This document shows, piece after piece, positions 9,672 to 17,605 of a DNA stretch of 64,000 bases. Positions within the stretch are counted from its first letter, which is position 1. Each line of letters opens with the position of its first letter. The translations under genes were made by a program, and so were the position numbers. The stretch spans positions 96,733 through 160,732 of the forward strand of contig NZ_FNDW01000010.1 of NCBI RefSeq assembly GCF_900099685.1. Reading direction: 5' to 3'. The notes under the pieces were generated by a model that saw only the letters and a list, made by a program, of their open reading frames with translations, did not search any database and had not been told where the DNA came from. Origin of the DNA: Chryseobacterium taeanense (GTDB taxonomy: Bacteria > Bacteroidota > Bacteroidia > Flavobacteriales > Weeksellaceae).

Positions 9672-10299
9672 GACTGAAAAAATTCAGCAGGGCAGGAATA
9701 TTTGTGATTCCGAGCTTTTCAAAAATCCTTGTTTTGTAAGTGCTTACGGTAGATTTGTGAATATAAAGTTTGGATGCGATCTCATTGTTGGATAATCCCG
9801 CCGCCAACAATCTTGCGATTTCGAGCTCACGGAGAGACAGAAGCTCAATCGGTGTGATGTTGTTTTTTCTTATTATATTGTCGAGCAGTTTTTCCTTAAG
9901 ATTTTCGCTCATATATTTTCCGGATTCGAAGAACTTACTAAATGCTTTTATAATATCTTCGGGCTCAGATAGCTTGCTTAGAAAACCGCTGGCTCCGGCT
10001 TTAATGAATTTGAAAGCATAGATGCCTTCATCCAATGCGGAAAACATAAGGATTTTGATGTCTCCATCATATTCTAAGGAAAGGTTTTCGACAAAATTCA
10101 GGCTGTTGCCTTCAGGGAAATTAATGTCAAGGATGATAAAATTTATATTTTCTCTTTTAATGATAGTTCTGCCCTCATTTAATGTAGACGCTTCAAAAAT
10201 GGAGATCTCGGGAAAATGTTTTTTAAGGAGCAAATATATGCCCTGTCTTACAATGCTGTGATCATCAATAACAATTACATTTTTTTTATCGATTTCCAT
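9664..10299 (-). CDS. LuxR/NarL-family response regulator
   Basis: A receiver domain with acidic pair VIVIDDHS and phospho-acceptor Asp in FIILDINFPEG (D58 from the chosen start) is followed by a C-terminal LuxR HTH (LSLRELEIARLLAAGLSNNE, then KLYIHKSTVSTYKTRIFEKL). I chose the ATG at 10299, because the receiver beta-1 strand starts there; an upstream ATG at 10332 would add 11 residues of no clear structure. It activates or represses transcription on phosphorylation. It is convergent with the propeller histidine kinase, with an 8-bp tail overlap. That proximity suggests but does not prove partnership. Confidence 0.9.
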   Translation of the reverse strand: MEIDKKNVIVIDDHSIVRQGIYLLLKKHFPEISIFEASTLNEGRTIIKRENINFIILDINFPEGNSLNFVENLSLEYDGDIKILMFSALDEGIYAFKFIKAGASGFLSKLSEPEDIIKAFSKFFESGKYMSENLKEKLLDNIIRKNNITPIELLSLRELEIARLLAAGLSNNEIASKLYIHKSTVSTYKTRIFEKLGITNIPALLNFFSLN

Positions 10300-10421
10300 T
10301 ATATAATTTTCATCAATTTTTATATAATTCAAATATATTAATATTTTTTTTGAAAATAAGTGCCGAATCCTTATATTTTTCTATAAATGAATGGTTTTCT
10401 AATAATAATTTTGGATCAGTG

Positions 10422-10892
10422 TTAAAGGATCTGCACGCTCTCTTTAATACTGTTCATTACAAAAATGCTTTTCGTCTGTCCTATTCCTTCGATTTCGGAT
10501 AATTTATTCACAAAAAATTTATGAAATTCATCCATATTTGGAGCCAATATTTTCAGCATAAAATCAAAATCTCCGCTGATGTTATAAAATTCTATGACTT
10601 CTCTCAGCTTTCCGACTTCTTCAATAAATTTACCGGCAGTTTTTTTGTTGTGAACATTGAGAGCAATCATACAGATCACCATCATTCCTTTATTTACTTT
10701 TTTACGATCCACGACGGCCGTATATTCCTTTATGATTCCCAGTCTTTCCATTCTTTTAATGCGTTCATGAGTTGGCGTAGGACTCAGGTTGATTCTGTTA
10801 GCAATATCTCTTACACTAAGTTTGGCATCTTTCTGTAAAATTCTTAAAATTGAAAGATCTTTTTCATCCGGAGAATAGTTTTCTGTTGTCAT
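10422..10892 (-). CDS. Lrp/AsnC-family transcriptional regulator
   Basis: The N-terminal winged HTH (DEKDLSILRILQKDAKLSVR, then IANRINLSPTPTHERIKRM) is followed by the RAM/AsnC ligand-binding domain (ISGDFDFMLKILAPNMDEFH). From the ATG at 10892 the protein is 156 aa, normal for the family. The open frame reaches a TTG at 10973, but that codon overlaps a candidate -7 box (TAAATTTG on the minus strand, 10978-10971), so the shorter start is preferred. It probably senses an amino acid and controls itself and/or the divergent MFS exporter, as Lrp-like genes beside exporters often do. Confidence 0.9.
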   Translation of the reverse strand: MTTENYSPDEKDLSILRILQKDAKLSVRDIANRINLSPTPTHERIKRMERLGIIKEYTAVVDRKKVNKGMMVICMIALNVHNKKTAGKFIEEVGKLREVIEFYNISGDFDFMLKILAPNMDEFHKFFVNKLSEIEGIGQTKSIFVMNSIKESVQIL

Positions 10893-10970
10893 TTGTTCTG
10901 TTTTATTTAATAAGTTAATTAATGAAAGGTTATTTGTTCTTTTATTTATTTGATAATTTAAATAATGTTC

Positions 10971-10978
10971 CAAATTTA
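10971..10978 (-). promoter_or_regulatory. -7 box for the Lrp gene
   Basis: TAAATTTG on the minus strand fits the Bacteroidota TAnnTTTG consensus. It would start a transcript with a leader of roughly 70 nt before the ATG at 10892. Confidence 0.5.
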
Positions 10979-11010
10979 ATACTTAATTTTTATTTATGTT
11001 CTGTTAATGT

Positions 11011-11018
11011 TAATTTTG
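11011..11018 (+). promoter_or_regulatory. -7 box for the MFS exporter gene
   Basis: TAATTTTG fits TAnnTTTG and ends 8 bp before the first ATG (11027). The resulting leader would be nearly absent, so the in-frame ATG at 11036 may be the start actually used. Confidence 0.45.
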
Positions 11019-11026
11019 CAGCATAA

Positions 11027-12421
11027 ATGAACTATATGGATAGAAGAAATATTATTTTAATTTTGGCATCAGCAGGAACATTTGTAGAGGCCCTAGATAT
11101 TGCGATTATCAATCTCACTATTCCTTCTATTCAGAAACAGTTCAGTATTGGGACAGATACCGTACAATGGCTTCAGACGCTTTATGTATTATTCTTTGGC
11201 GGCTTTCTTATCATAGGAGGTAAACTTTCAGATCAGATCGGGCGTAAGAAAATTTTTCTTTCAGGAGCACTTGTTTTTATGCTGACATCTTTGGGGGCAG
11301 GATTATCTTCAGATTTTGGAACACTGGCGATATTCCGTGCGTTGCAGGGTTTGGGAGCAGCATTCATTATGCCTTCAGCGATGTCAATTGTTACTAATAC
11401 TTTTACGGGCGATCAGGAAAGAAACCGTGCTGTAGGGATTTTCAGTTCATTTGCAGCAATCGGATCAGGAAGCGGGCTTTCTTTGGGCGGAATTATCAGT
11501 ACATACCTGAGCTGGCACTGGGTTTTTCTTATTAATGTTCCAATTCTTGTTTTGACTTTAATTTTGGCTTATTATTATCTTCCTAAAGATGAAAGCTCAG
11601 AAAAATCTCAAAAGACAGACCTTCTGTCAGGAATTTTACTGGTTTCAGGATTGCTGAGTCTTACGTATGGAACACATGAATTAATTCATATAAAAGAACA
11701 TCCTCTGATAATTACATCTTCTCTCATCATGGCGGTTTTATTCTTAACAACTTTATTTTATCGTTTAAAATCCGCAACACAACCATTAATTGATCTGTCA
11801 TTGCTGAAACGCACCTCATTAAAGATTTCCAGTATTGCTTTTGTTGCTTTGGGGGCATTTTTTATTGGTTTTCTCTTTCTTATTTCATTGATGTTACAGA
11901 AAGACATGGGTCATAGTGCCGCTGAAGCAGGATTGATGCTGGTTCCGTTCAGTGTGATGTCAGCATTGGTAGCAAAATTTGTTTTGCCCCATATTTCAAA
12001 AAGATTGAATTCTGCTCAGATGGCTATTTTTGGATGGTCTTTTATGTTGAGTGGTGCTTTGGCTTTACTGATTTCTATTTATTTCGGTCATCCTTTGGCA
12101 GTGGTTTTATTGGGTGCAGCGTGCATTTCAGGTATCGGGATGACATTCTGTTTTACGGCATTGTCGGTTTTAGGAATTCAGGATGTAAAATCTTCAGAAT
12201 ATGGAGTTGCAGCAAGTCTTGGCTCTACAAGCTATTTTTTAGGAGCAGGGATAGGATTATCTTTTATGACATTAATGAGTCAGCTTTATCCTTCAGAACT
12301 GGCGGTCGGAAATTTGAGTTTACTTATTTTGATTGCTTATTCACTATCAGCGTTGGGTATATTGGCTTATTTTATTATTAAAAATTTGAAGATGAAAAAT
12401 GTGAAAGTAATTATTGAGTAG
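11027..12421 (+). CDS. MFS drug exporter, DHA2 (EmrB/QacA) type
   Basis: A 464-residue inner-membrane protein. The first helix carries EALDIAIINLTIPSIQ, typical of DHA2 exporters. Motif A after TM2 is GGKLSDQIGRKKIF, and the family motif LQGLGAAFIMPSAMSIVTN follows in TM4. The hydrophobic pattern is compatible with 14 helices, and the tail is short and basic. It should expel hydrophobic drugs or metabolites by proton antiport. It lies divergent from an Lrp-family regulator across a 134-bp gap with -7 boxes facing both ways, suggesting local control. The substrate cannot be told from sequence. Confidence 0.9.
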   Translation: MNYMDRRNIILILASAGTFVEALDIAIINLTIPSIQKQFSIGTDTVQWLQTLYVLFFGGFLIIGGKLSDQIGRKKIFLSGALVFMLTSLGAGLSSDFGTLAIFRALQGLGAAFIMPSAMSIVTNTFTGDQERNRAVGIFSSFAAIGSGSGLSLGGIISTYLSWHWVFLINVPILVLTLILAYYYLPKDESSEKSQKTDLLSGILLVSGLLSLTYGTHELIHIKEHPLIITSSLIMAVLFLTTLFYRLKSATQPLIDLSLLKRTSLKISSIAFVALGAFFIGFLFLISLMLQKDMGHSAAEAGLMLVPFSVMSALVAKFVLPHISKRLNSAQMAIFGWSFMLSGALALLISIYFGHPLAVVLLGAACISGIGMTFCFTALSVLGIQDVKSSEYGVAASLGSTSYFLGAGIGLSFMTLMSQLYPSELAVGNLSLLILIAYSLSALGILAYFIIKNLKMKNVKVIIE

Positions 12422-12504
12422 TATATTCAACTCAAATATTTAGTAATGTTTTCAAGATATTAGTTATCGCACGTAATTGCTTCTGAAAATATCTATTAAT
12501 AAAA

Positions 12505-12531
12505 AATGCCCGAATTAAAAATTCAGGCATT
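12505..12531. terminator. Bidirectional terminator between MFS and GH3 genes
   Basis: A 12-bp stem with one mismatch (12505-12516 with 12520-12531, AAA loop) lies in the gap between the two convergent genes and is flanked by A- and T-rich runs. Confidence 0.65.
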
Positions 12532-12556
12532 CGCGTTTTAGAAATATATAAGCAGC

Positions 12557-14821
12557 TTACTTAAGTGTAAACTTTACTTTCGTTTTGATAGCATCTGAAG
12601 AATTTCCTATTAAAGCTTCGAAGTCTCCAGGTTCTGCTACCCATTCGTGCTTATCGGCATCAAAAAAGCTTAAAGCAGTTTTATCAATGGTAAATGTTAC
12701 TTCTTTCTCCTCTCCCGGCTTCAGGAATACTTTTTCAAAACCTTTCAGTTCTTTTGTAGGTCGCTGAACGGATGATTTCAGGTCGCTGATATACAATTGT
12801 GCCACTTCCGCACCGGCTCTTTTACCTGTATTTTTTACAGAAACGGTGAATGTAATTTTGTCATCTTGAGACATCGTTGTTTTATCAGCTTTAGCCTTTT
12901 CAAATTCGAAAGTCGTATAGCTTAAACCATGTCCGAAGCTGAATAAAGGTTTGATTTTTTTCGTGTCATGCCATCTGTAGCCTACTAAAATACCTTCATT
13001 ATATTTGATATTGATAGGGTTTTGTTGGTCTTTACCCTTTCCTGCAGCCAGTTCTTCTTTGTTTCCGGGATATTCTCCCATCTGATGCGCTGCATTATCT
13101 TCAAGTTTCACAGGAAACGTAAAAGGAAGTTTTCCTGACGGATTTGCATCACCTGCCAGAACTGCAGCAATAGAATTCCCGGCTTCAGACCCTAGATACC
13201 AGGCTTGTACAATCGTCGGAACTTCTTTTACCCAAGGCATTGCCACTGCATTTCCGGAGACAAGAACCACGGCAAGATTTTTATTGGCTTTTGCCAACGC
13301 TGAGATTACATTGTCCTGATTATACGGCAGTCCGTAGCTTTTTCTGTCATTACCTTCACTGTCCTGAAAATCTGCTTTATTCAGCCCGCCTACGAAAATT
13401 ACATAATCTGAAGACTTTGCCAGTGCGACAGCTTCATTCAGAAGAGCTTCAGGCGAACGTTCTTCCTTCAGATTCTGACCGGATTTTACGCCGTTATATT
13501 CACCGCCGATATCTCCTACATAACCTCTCGCATATTGTACATCAGCCTGTTTTCCGAATCTTGCTTTAATTCCGTCTAAAGGAAGAGTCTCATATTTAAC
13601 CTTTAAAGAAGATGAGCCCCCGCCCACCGTCATGATTTTAATGGCATTTTCTCCAATGACAGCGATTTTTTTGGCTTTGCTGATATCAATCGGAAGTACA
13701 TTGCCCTGATTTTTTAATAGTACAATTCCTTCTTCACCGATTTCCCGGGCTACTGCTTTATGCTCTTCAGATGCGATATTTCCGAAAGGCTTATTCCTGT
13801 TCATCGTGGTTTTATAGGCAAGACGTAACAGTCTGGTTACCTTGTCATCAAGCTCTTTTGTCCCAACTTTTCCTTCTTTAATTAATTTTAAATAAGGCTG
13901 TGCCAGATAATAACTGTCATATGCATTGGAATGTCCTTCAGATAAGCCGTTGGTCCAGCTTCCGAACTCAAGGTCAAGCCCATTGTGGATGGCCTGCTCC
14001 GTATTGTTGACAGCTCCCCAGTCCGAAAGCACAACACCTTTATAACTCCATTCTTTTTTCAGGATATCGTTAAGAAGATATTGGTTTTGGCTGGCATACT
14101 GTCCTTTGTACATATCGTATGCGCCCATAATAGTCCATGAATCTCCTTCAGTTACAGCTGCTTTGAATGGCGGAAGATAAATTTCATATAAAGCCCTGTC
14201 ATCAATGATTACATTACTGGTATGACGGAACATTTCCTGATTGTTTAAGGCATAATGCTTGACAGAAGTTGCAACACCATTAGACTGAACTCCTTTGATA
14301 TAAGGCACCACCATCTTCGATGTTAAAAAAGGATCTTCTCCCATATATTCAAAATTTCTTCCGTTAAGCGGAGTCCTGTAAATATTGACTCCGGGTCCCA
14401 GAAGAATATCTTTTTTTCGGTATCGGGCTTCTTCTCCCAAAGCTTTACCGTAATTCCATGACATATTTTTGTTCCATGTCGCAGAAAGAGCTGTCAGTGC
14501 CGGATACGCAATGATAGAATCGTTGGTCCATCCTGCCTGATCCCATTCGTCCCATTTCACTTCAGAACGTACGCCGTGAGGTCCATCGGTCGTCCAGAAT
14601 TCAGGAATTCCAAGTCGCGGTACACCGGGAGAACTGAATTTCGACTGTGCGTGAAGCATTGCGATTTTTTCCTCAAGTGTCATTTTAGACAGAGCGTCCT
14701 GAACACGCTGTTCAACAGGTTTTGATTCATCTAAATAGACGGGTATTACTGTGGTATTTTGAGCCATATAAGAAGCGGAAATAAGAGTAAATAAACTTAC
14801 AATGGCGGTTTTCTTTAACAT
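12557..14821 (-). CDS. bglX: Periplasmic beta-glucosidase, GH3 (BglX type)
   Basis: About 754 residues from the ATG at 14821. A signal peptide (MLKKTAIVSLFTLISASYMAQ) directs export. The GH3 barrel shows FWTTDGPHGVR and KHYALNNQE, and the catalytic nucleophile is Asp in GVVLSDWGAV (D267). The alpha/beta sandwich domain follows (GGGSSSLKVKYETLPLDGIK), then a fibronectin-III-like C-terminal domain (TFTVSVKNTGKRAGAEVAQL). It should hydrolyse terminal beta-glucose from oligosaccharides. An upstream in-frame start at 14848 is unlikely because a -7 box overlaps it. The gene stands alone, convergent with the MFS gene. Confidence 0.93.
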   Translation of the reverse strand: MLKKTAIVSLFTLISASYMAQNTTVIPVYLDESKPVEQRVQDALSKMTLEEKIAMLHAQSKFSSPGVPRLGIPEFWTTDGPHGVRSEVKWDEWDQAGWTNDSIIAYPALTALSATWNKNMSWNYGKALGEEARYRKKDILLGPGVNIYRTPLNGRNFEYMGEDPFLTSKMVVPYIKGVQSNGVATSVKHYALNNQEMFRHTSNVIIDDRALYEIYLPPFKAAVTEGDSWTIMGAYDMYKGQYASQNQYLLNDILKKEWSYKGVVLSDWGAVNNTEQAIHNGLDLEFGSWTNGLSEGHSNAYDSYYLAQPYLKLIKEGKVGTKELDDKVTRLLRLAYKTTMNRNKPFGNIASEEHKAVAREIGEEGIVLLKNQGNVLPIDISKAKKIAVIGENAIKIMTVGGGSSSLKVKYETLPLDGIKARFGKQADVQYARGYVGDIGGEYNGVKSGQNLKEERSPEALLNEAVALAKSSDYVIFVGGLNKADFQDSEGNDRKSYGLPYNQDNVISALAKANKNLAVVLVSGNAVAMPWVKEVPTIVQAWYLGSEAGNSIAAVLAGDANPSGKLPFTFPVKLEDNAAHQMGEYPGNKEELAAGKGKDQQNPINIKYNEGILVGYRWHDTKKIKPLFSFGHGLSYTTFEFEKAKADKTTMSQDDKITFTVSVKNTGKRAGAEVAQLYISDLKSSVQRPTKELKGFEKVFLKPGEEKEVTFTIDKTALSFFDADKHEWVAEPGDFEALIGNSSDAIKTKVKFTLK

Positions 14822-14845
14822 AAAAAAGCCTTTTTTGATTAAAAA

Positions 14846-14853
14846 CAAAAATA
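14846..14853 (-). promoter_or_regulatory. -7 box for the GH3 gene
   Basis: TATTTTTG on the minus strand fits TAnnTTTG and would start transcription about 20 nt before the ATG at 14821. This supports the shorter N-terminus. Confidence 0.5.
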
Positions 14854-15003
14854 GGAATTTTTTTTATTATCTCAAATTGAGAAAATGTAATTTGAATAAA
14901 TTGATTATTTATCACCAATTATGATATAGAATAAAGTGAAATTTTAAAAATTTGCACAAGTTATCATAGATCATTATATACTTTGTACAAACGTCTTAAT
15001 TTA

Positions 15004-15100
15004 GCAATAGGCAATAGGCAATAGGCAATAGGCAATAGGCAATAGGCAATAGGCAATAGGCAATAGGCAATAGGCAATAGGCAATAGGCAATAGGCAATA
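15004..15100. repeat. Heptamer tandem repeat (GCAATAG)n
   Basis: Thirteen uninterrupted perfect copies of GCAATAG plus six bases of a fourteenth end 14 bp before the ATG of the GNAT gene. There is no sequence decay between copies, so the array is young or actively slipping. Being 7 bp long, unit gain or loss would alter spacing or leader length by non-multiples of three. Confidence 0.95.
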
Positions 15101-15114
15101 AAAATTTATATATT

Positions 15115-15411
15115 ATGGAAACAACGAAAGTAGTTTTAGGAAATGTAAGAGGTGAAATACTGCTCTTCTCAGACGACAACAAGGCCGGAAAAATGGATAT
15201 TTCGGTAATGGGAAATAAATTAACTGTTTATCACACCGAGGTCAGCGAAGAACATGCAGGAAAAGGATTTGCGAAAATATTATTAGATAAACTGGTTTCA
15301 TATGCAAGGGAAAACGACCTTAAAATAGTACCGCTGTGCCCATATGTTCATGCGCAGTTCAAAAGAAATCCTGAACAATACAATGATGTATGGTTAAAAG
15401 AAGAAAATTAA
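15115..15411 (+). CDS. Small GNAT-fold N-acetyltransferase (YjdJ type)
   Basis: A 98-residue protein of the short GNAT_2 class. The segment [20 protein letters not shown] carries the acetyl-CoA pyrophosphate-binding loop (EHAGKGFA), followed by the helix [20 protein letters not shown] and the family hallmark [14 protein letters not shown]. It is cytoplasmic; its substrate is unknown, and related proteins are predicted to acetylate small amines or proteins. The ATG at 15115 follows directly after the heptamer array, so expression may vary with repeat number. No other gene shares its transcript with certainty; the antiporter starts 97 bp downstream. Confidence 0.85.
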   Translation: METTKVVLGNVRGEILLFSDDNKAGKMDISVMGNKLTVYHTEVSEEHAGKGFAKILLDKLVSYARENDLKIVPLCPYVHAQFKRNPEQYNDVWLKEEN

Positions 15412-15507
15412 ACTGAAACGAAAGCTATTGGATAAAGTATATATTTAGAGAGAAATTTTTTTTTTGAACCAAAAGGAATTGCAACCACAGATAATAAATA
15501 AAAAACG

Positions 15508-17118
15508 ATGCACGAAAAACTCCTTCTTATACTAGGCCTCCTTCTTATCGTCATGCTGCTTGTCATGCTGGCACAAAGAATTAAAATAGCCTATCCAATA
15601 TTTTTGGTGCTGGCCGGATTGGGAATCAGTTTTATTCCCGGAGTTCCGGTCTTAAAGCTTGATCCGGAAATCGTATTCCTGATTTTCCTGCCACCGATTT
15701 TATATGAAGCGGCATGGTACACCTCATGGAATGATTTCTGGAAATGGAAAAGAACCATCGGGCTTCTAGCATTCGGACTGGTTTTCCTGACATCACTGGT
15801 CGTGGCATTTGCTTCACAGGCTTTAATTCCAGGGTTTACGCTCGCATTAGGATTTTTACTGGGCGGAATTGTATCACCTCCGGATGCTGTTGCGGCAACA
15901 ACGGTTTTAAAAGGATTAAAAGTTCCCAAACGTACGCTGGCTATACTTGAAGGCGAAAGCCTTATTAATGATGCTTCATCGCTTATCGTTTTCAGATTTG
16001 CTCTAGCGGCGGTAATGACAGGCGTATTTTCCATGCAGGAAGCCACCGGACAGTTTTTTCTTGTCGCAGGAATGGGCGTTGTTGTGGGAGTTGCCGGGGC
16101 GCATATTTTTTATGCCATTCACAGATTCCTGCCGACAACCCCTGCAATTGATGCAGCGCTTACAGTGATTACACCCTATATTTTATTTCTTTCTGCGGAG
16201 CATTTTCACTATTCCGGAGTAATGGCAGTAGTGAGCGGCGGATTATTCATGTCATTCCGTTCCCATGAGATCTTTAAAACAGGAACAACAAGAGTTAATA
16301 TGCTCGGTGTCTGGAACACCCTGATCTTTGTGATGAATGCATTGGTGTTTGTACTCATAGGCCTTGAACTTCCTGATATCATCAACGGACTGGGAAAAAC
16401 TTCTTTAATAGAAGGGATCAAGTACGGGCTGATTATCAGCTTTATCGTCATCATCGTAAGAATGTTGTGGATATATCCGGTAGCTCATATTCCGAGATGG
16501 CTTAGTAAAAATGTGCGTAAAGACCCCACACCGGGATGGAAAAATCCTTTAATTATCGGCTGGGCAGGAATGAGAGGTGTTGTTTCTCTGGCGACAGCGC
16601 TTTCGATTCCGGTTATGATGAATGAACAGTCGGAGTTTCCAATGAGGAATTTAATCATTTTCATAACATTTGTAGTAATTTTTGTAACCCTTATTTTTCA
16701 GGGACTTACGCTTCCGTTGATTATAAAACTGATTAAAATTGGTGAAATTGATCCCATACAGCCTTCACATGAGCAACAGGCAGGAATTCAGCTGAGGCTC
16801 GATAAACTGGCGCTGAACAGGCTTCATCAAAAATACCAATCGAATATCAATACCAACAGCCTCGTAGAGAACTTTAAAAATACCATTGAAAATGATATCA
16901 ATCTTCATAAAAACCATTTAAGCTCCATTGAAATGTGTACCAACAGGCAGCATGATCTCAGTGAATATCATCAGATCATGCTTGATATTTTTGCCCTACA
17001 GCGTAAAGAACTCTTTAAAATGAAAAGAGAAAAACAATTTAGTGATGATGAAATCCGAAAAGCAGAGTCTCAACTTGATCTCAATGAATTAAAAATTACA
17101 GGAAGCAAGCATTTGTAA
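15508..17118 (+). CDS. Na+/H+ antiporter, CPA1/NhaP family
   Basis: A 536-residue inner-membrane protein with about 12 helices over the first 410 residues. Key motifs are GIVSPPDAVAATTVLKGL (ion-binding Asp), EGESLINDASSLIVFRFAL (the family ESLxND signature) and GWAGMRGVVSLATALSIP. The last ~125 residues are cytoplasmic, helical and charged, and probably regulatory. It exchanges Na+ or K+ for H+ for pH and salt homeostasis. The start follows a poly-T tract and an AT-rich leader. Probably its own transcription unit or weakly linked to the upstream GNAT gene. Confidence 0.92.
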   Translation: MHEKLLLILGLLLIVMLLVMLAQRIKIAYPIFLVLAGLGISFIPGVPVLKLDPEIVFLIFLPPILYEAAWYTSWNDFWKWKRTIGLLAFGLVFLTSLVVAFASQALIPGFTLALGFLLGGIVSPPDAVAATTVLKGLKVPKRTLAILEGESLINDASSLIVFRFALAAVMTGVFSMQEATGQFFLVAGMGVVVGVAGAHIFYAIHRFLPTTPAIDAALTVITPYILFLSAEHFHYSGVMAVVSGGLFMSFRSHEIFKTGTTRVNMLGVWNTLIFVMNALVFVLIGLELPDIINGLGKTSLIEGIKYGLIISFIVIIVRMLWIYPVAHIPRWLSKNVRKDPTPGWKNPLIIGWAGMRGVVSLATALSIPVMMNEQSEFPMRNLIIFITFVVIFVTLIFQGLTLPLIIKLIKIGEIDPIQPSHEQQAGIQLRLDKLALNRLHQKYQSNINTNSLVENFKNTIENDINLHKNHLSSIEMCTNRQHDLSEYHQIMLDIFALQRKELFKMKREKQFSDDEIRKAESQLDLNELKITGSKHL

Positions 17119-17225
17119 AATTATTATTTATAAAAAACAAAAAAACAAATAGCCTTTGGGAGAATGAGCTGATTTATGAGTTGGAATGTTGAAAATCTTC
17201 AATTCTAACAACTCCGGCGATATTT

Positions 17226-17425
17226 TTAGTAACCTTGGATAACATTCTTACATCCGCAAGTTACATTTTTACGATTCCGGGTTACATTCTTACGACTTCG
17301 GGTTACATTCTTGCATAAGTAAACAACATTTTTGCAAGTACAGATATAATTTTAACGCCTGCGAGTTACATTCTTGCGACTTCATGTTACATTTTTGCGA
17401 CTCCAAATAACTTTCTTGTGATGTA
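17226..17425. repeat. Degenerate 21-bp tandem array upstream of topB
   Basis: The unit GTTACATTCTTACGACTTCGG recurs with substitutions in about seven to eight copies. Several are exactly 21 bp long, interrupted once by a diverged insert (about 17312-17364). All minus-strand frames crossing it hit stops at the left end, so coding is unlikely. It occupies most of the 487-bp gap between the antiporter and topB. Confidence 0.8.
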
Positions 17426-17605
17426 ATTTGTATTTGGAACGATGTAAACTGTATTTCTTTCATGGTAAAATCAGGATATTGCTTGTAAGCTATCATTCAC
17501 GCCCTCAACGATCAATCAAAAACGATCAACCATCAGCCTACAACAAATTAGCAGAATCCAAAAAAAATCCCGATTTTTGTCCCTCTTCAAAATCCCCGAA
17601 CATTC

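Noticed and set aside
14964..15182. Minus-strand frame of repeated LLPIAYC
   Set aside because: It is simply the heptamer read three units at a time (21 bp = 7 codons).
17226..17425. CRISPR array
   Set aside because: Units are contiguous and degenerate, without unique spacers, and no cas genes are present. The same applies to the array at 39355.
17290..17496. Minus-strand frame with SQKCNMKSQECN repeats
   Set aside because: The 21-bp period gives heptads automatically, and neighbouring units contain stops in the same frame.
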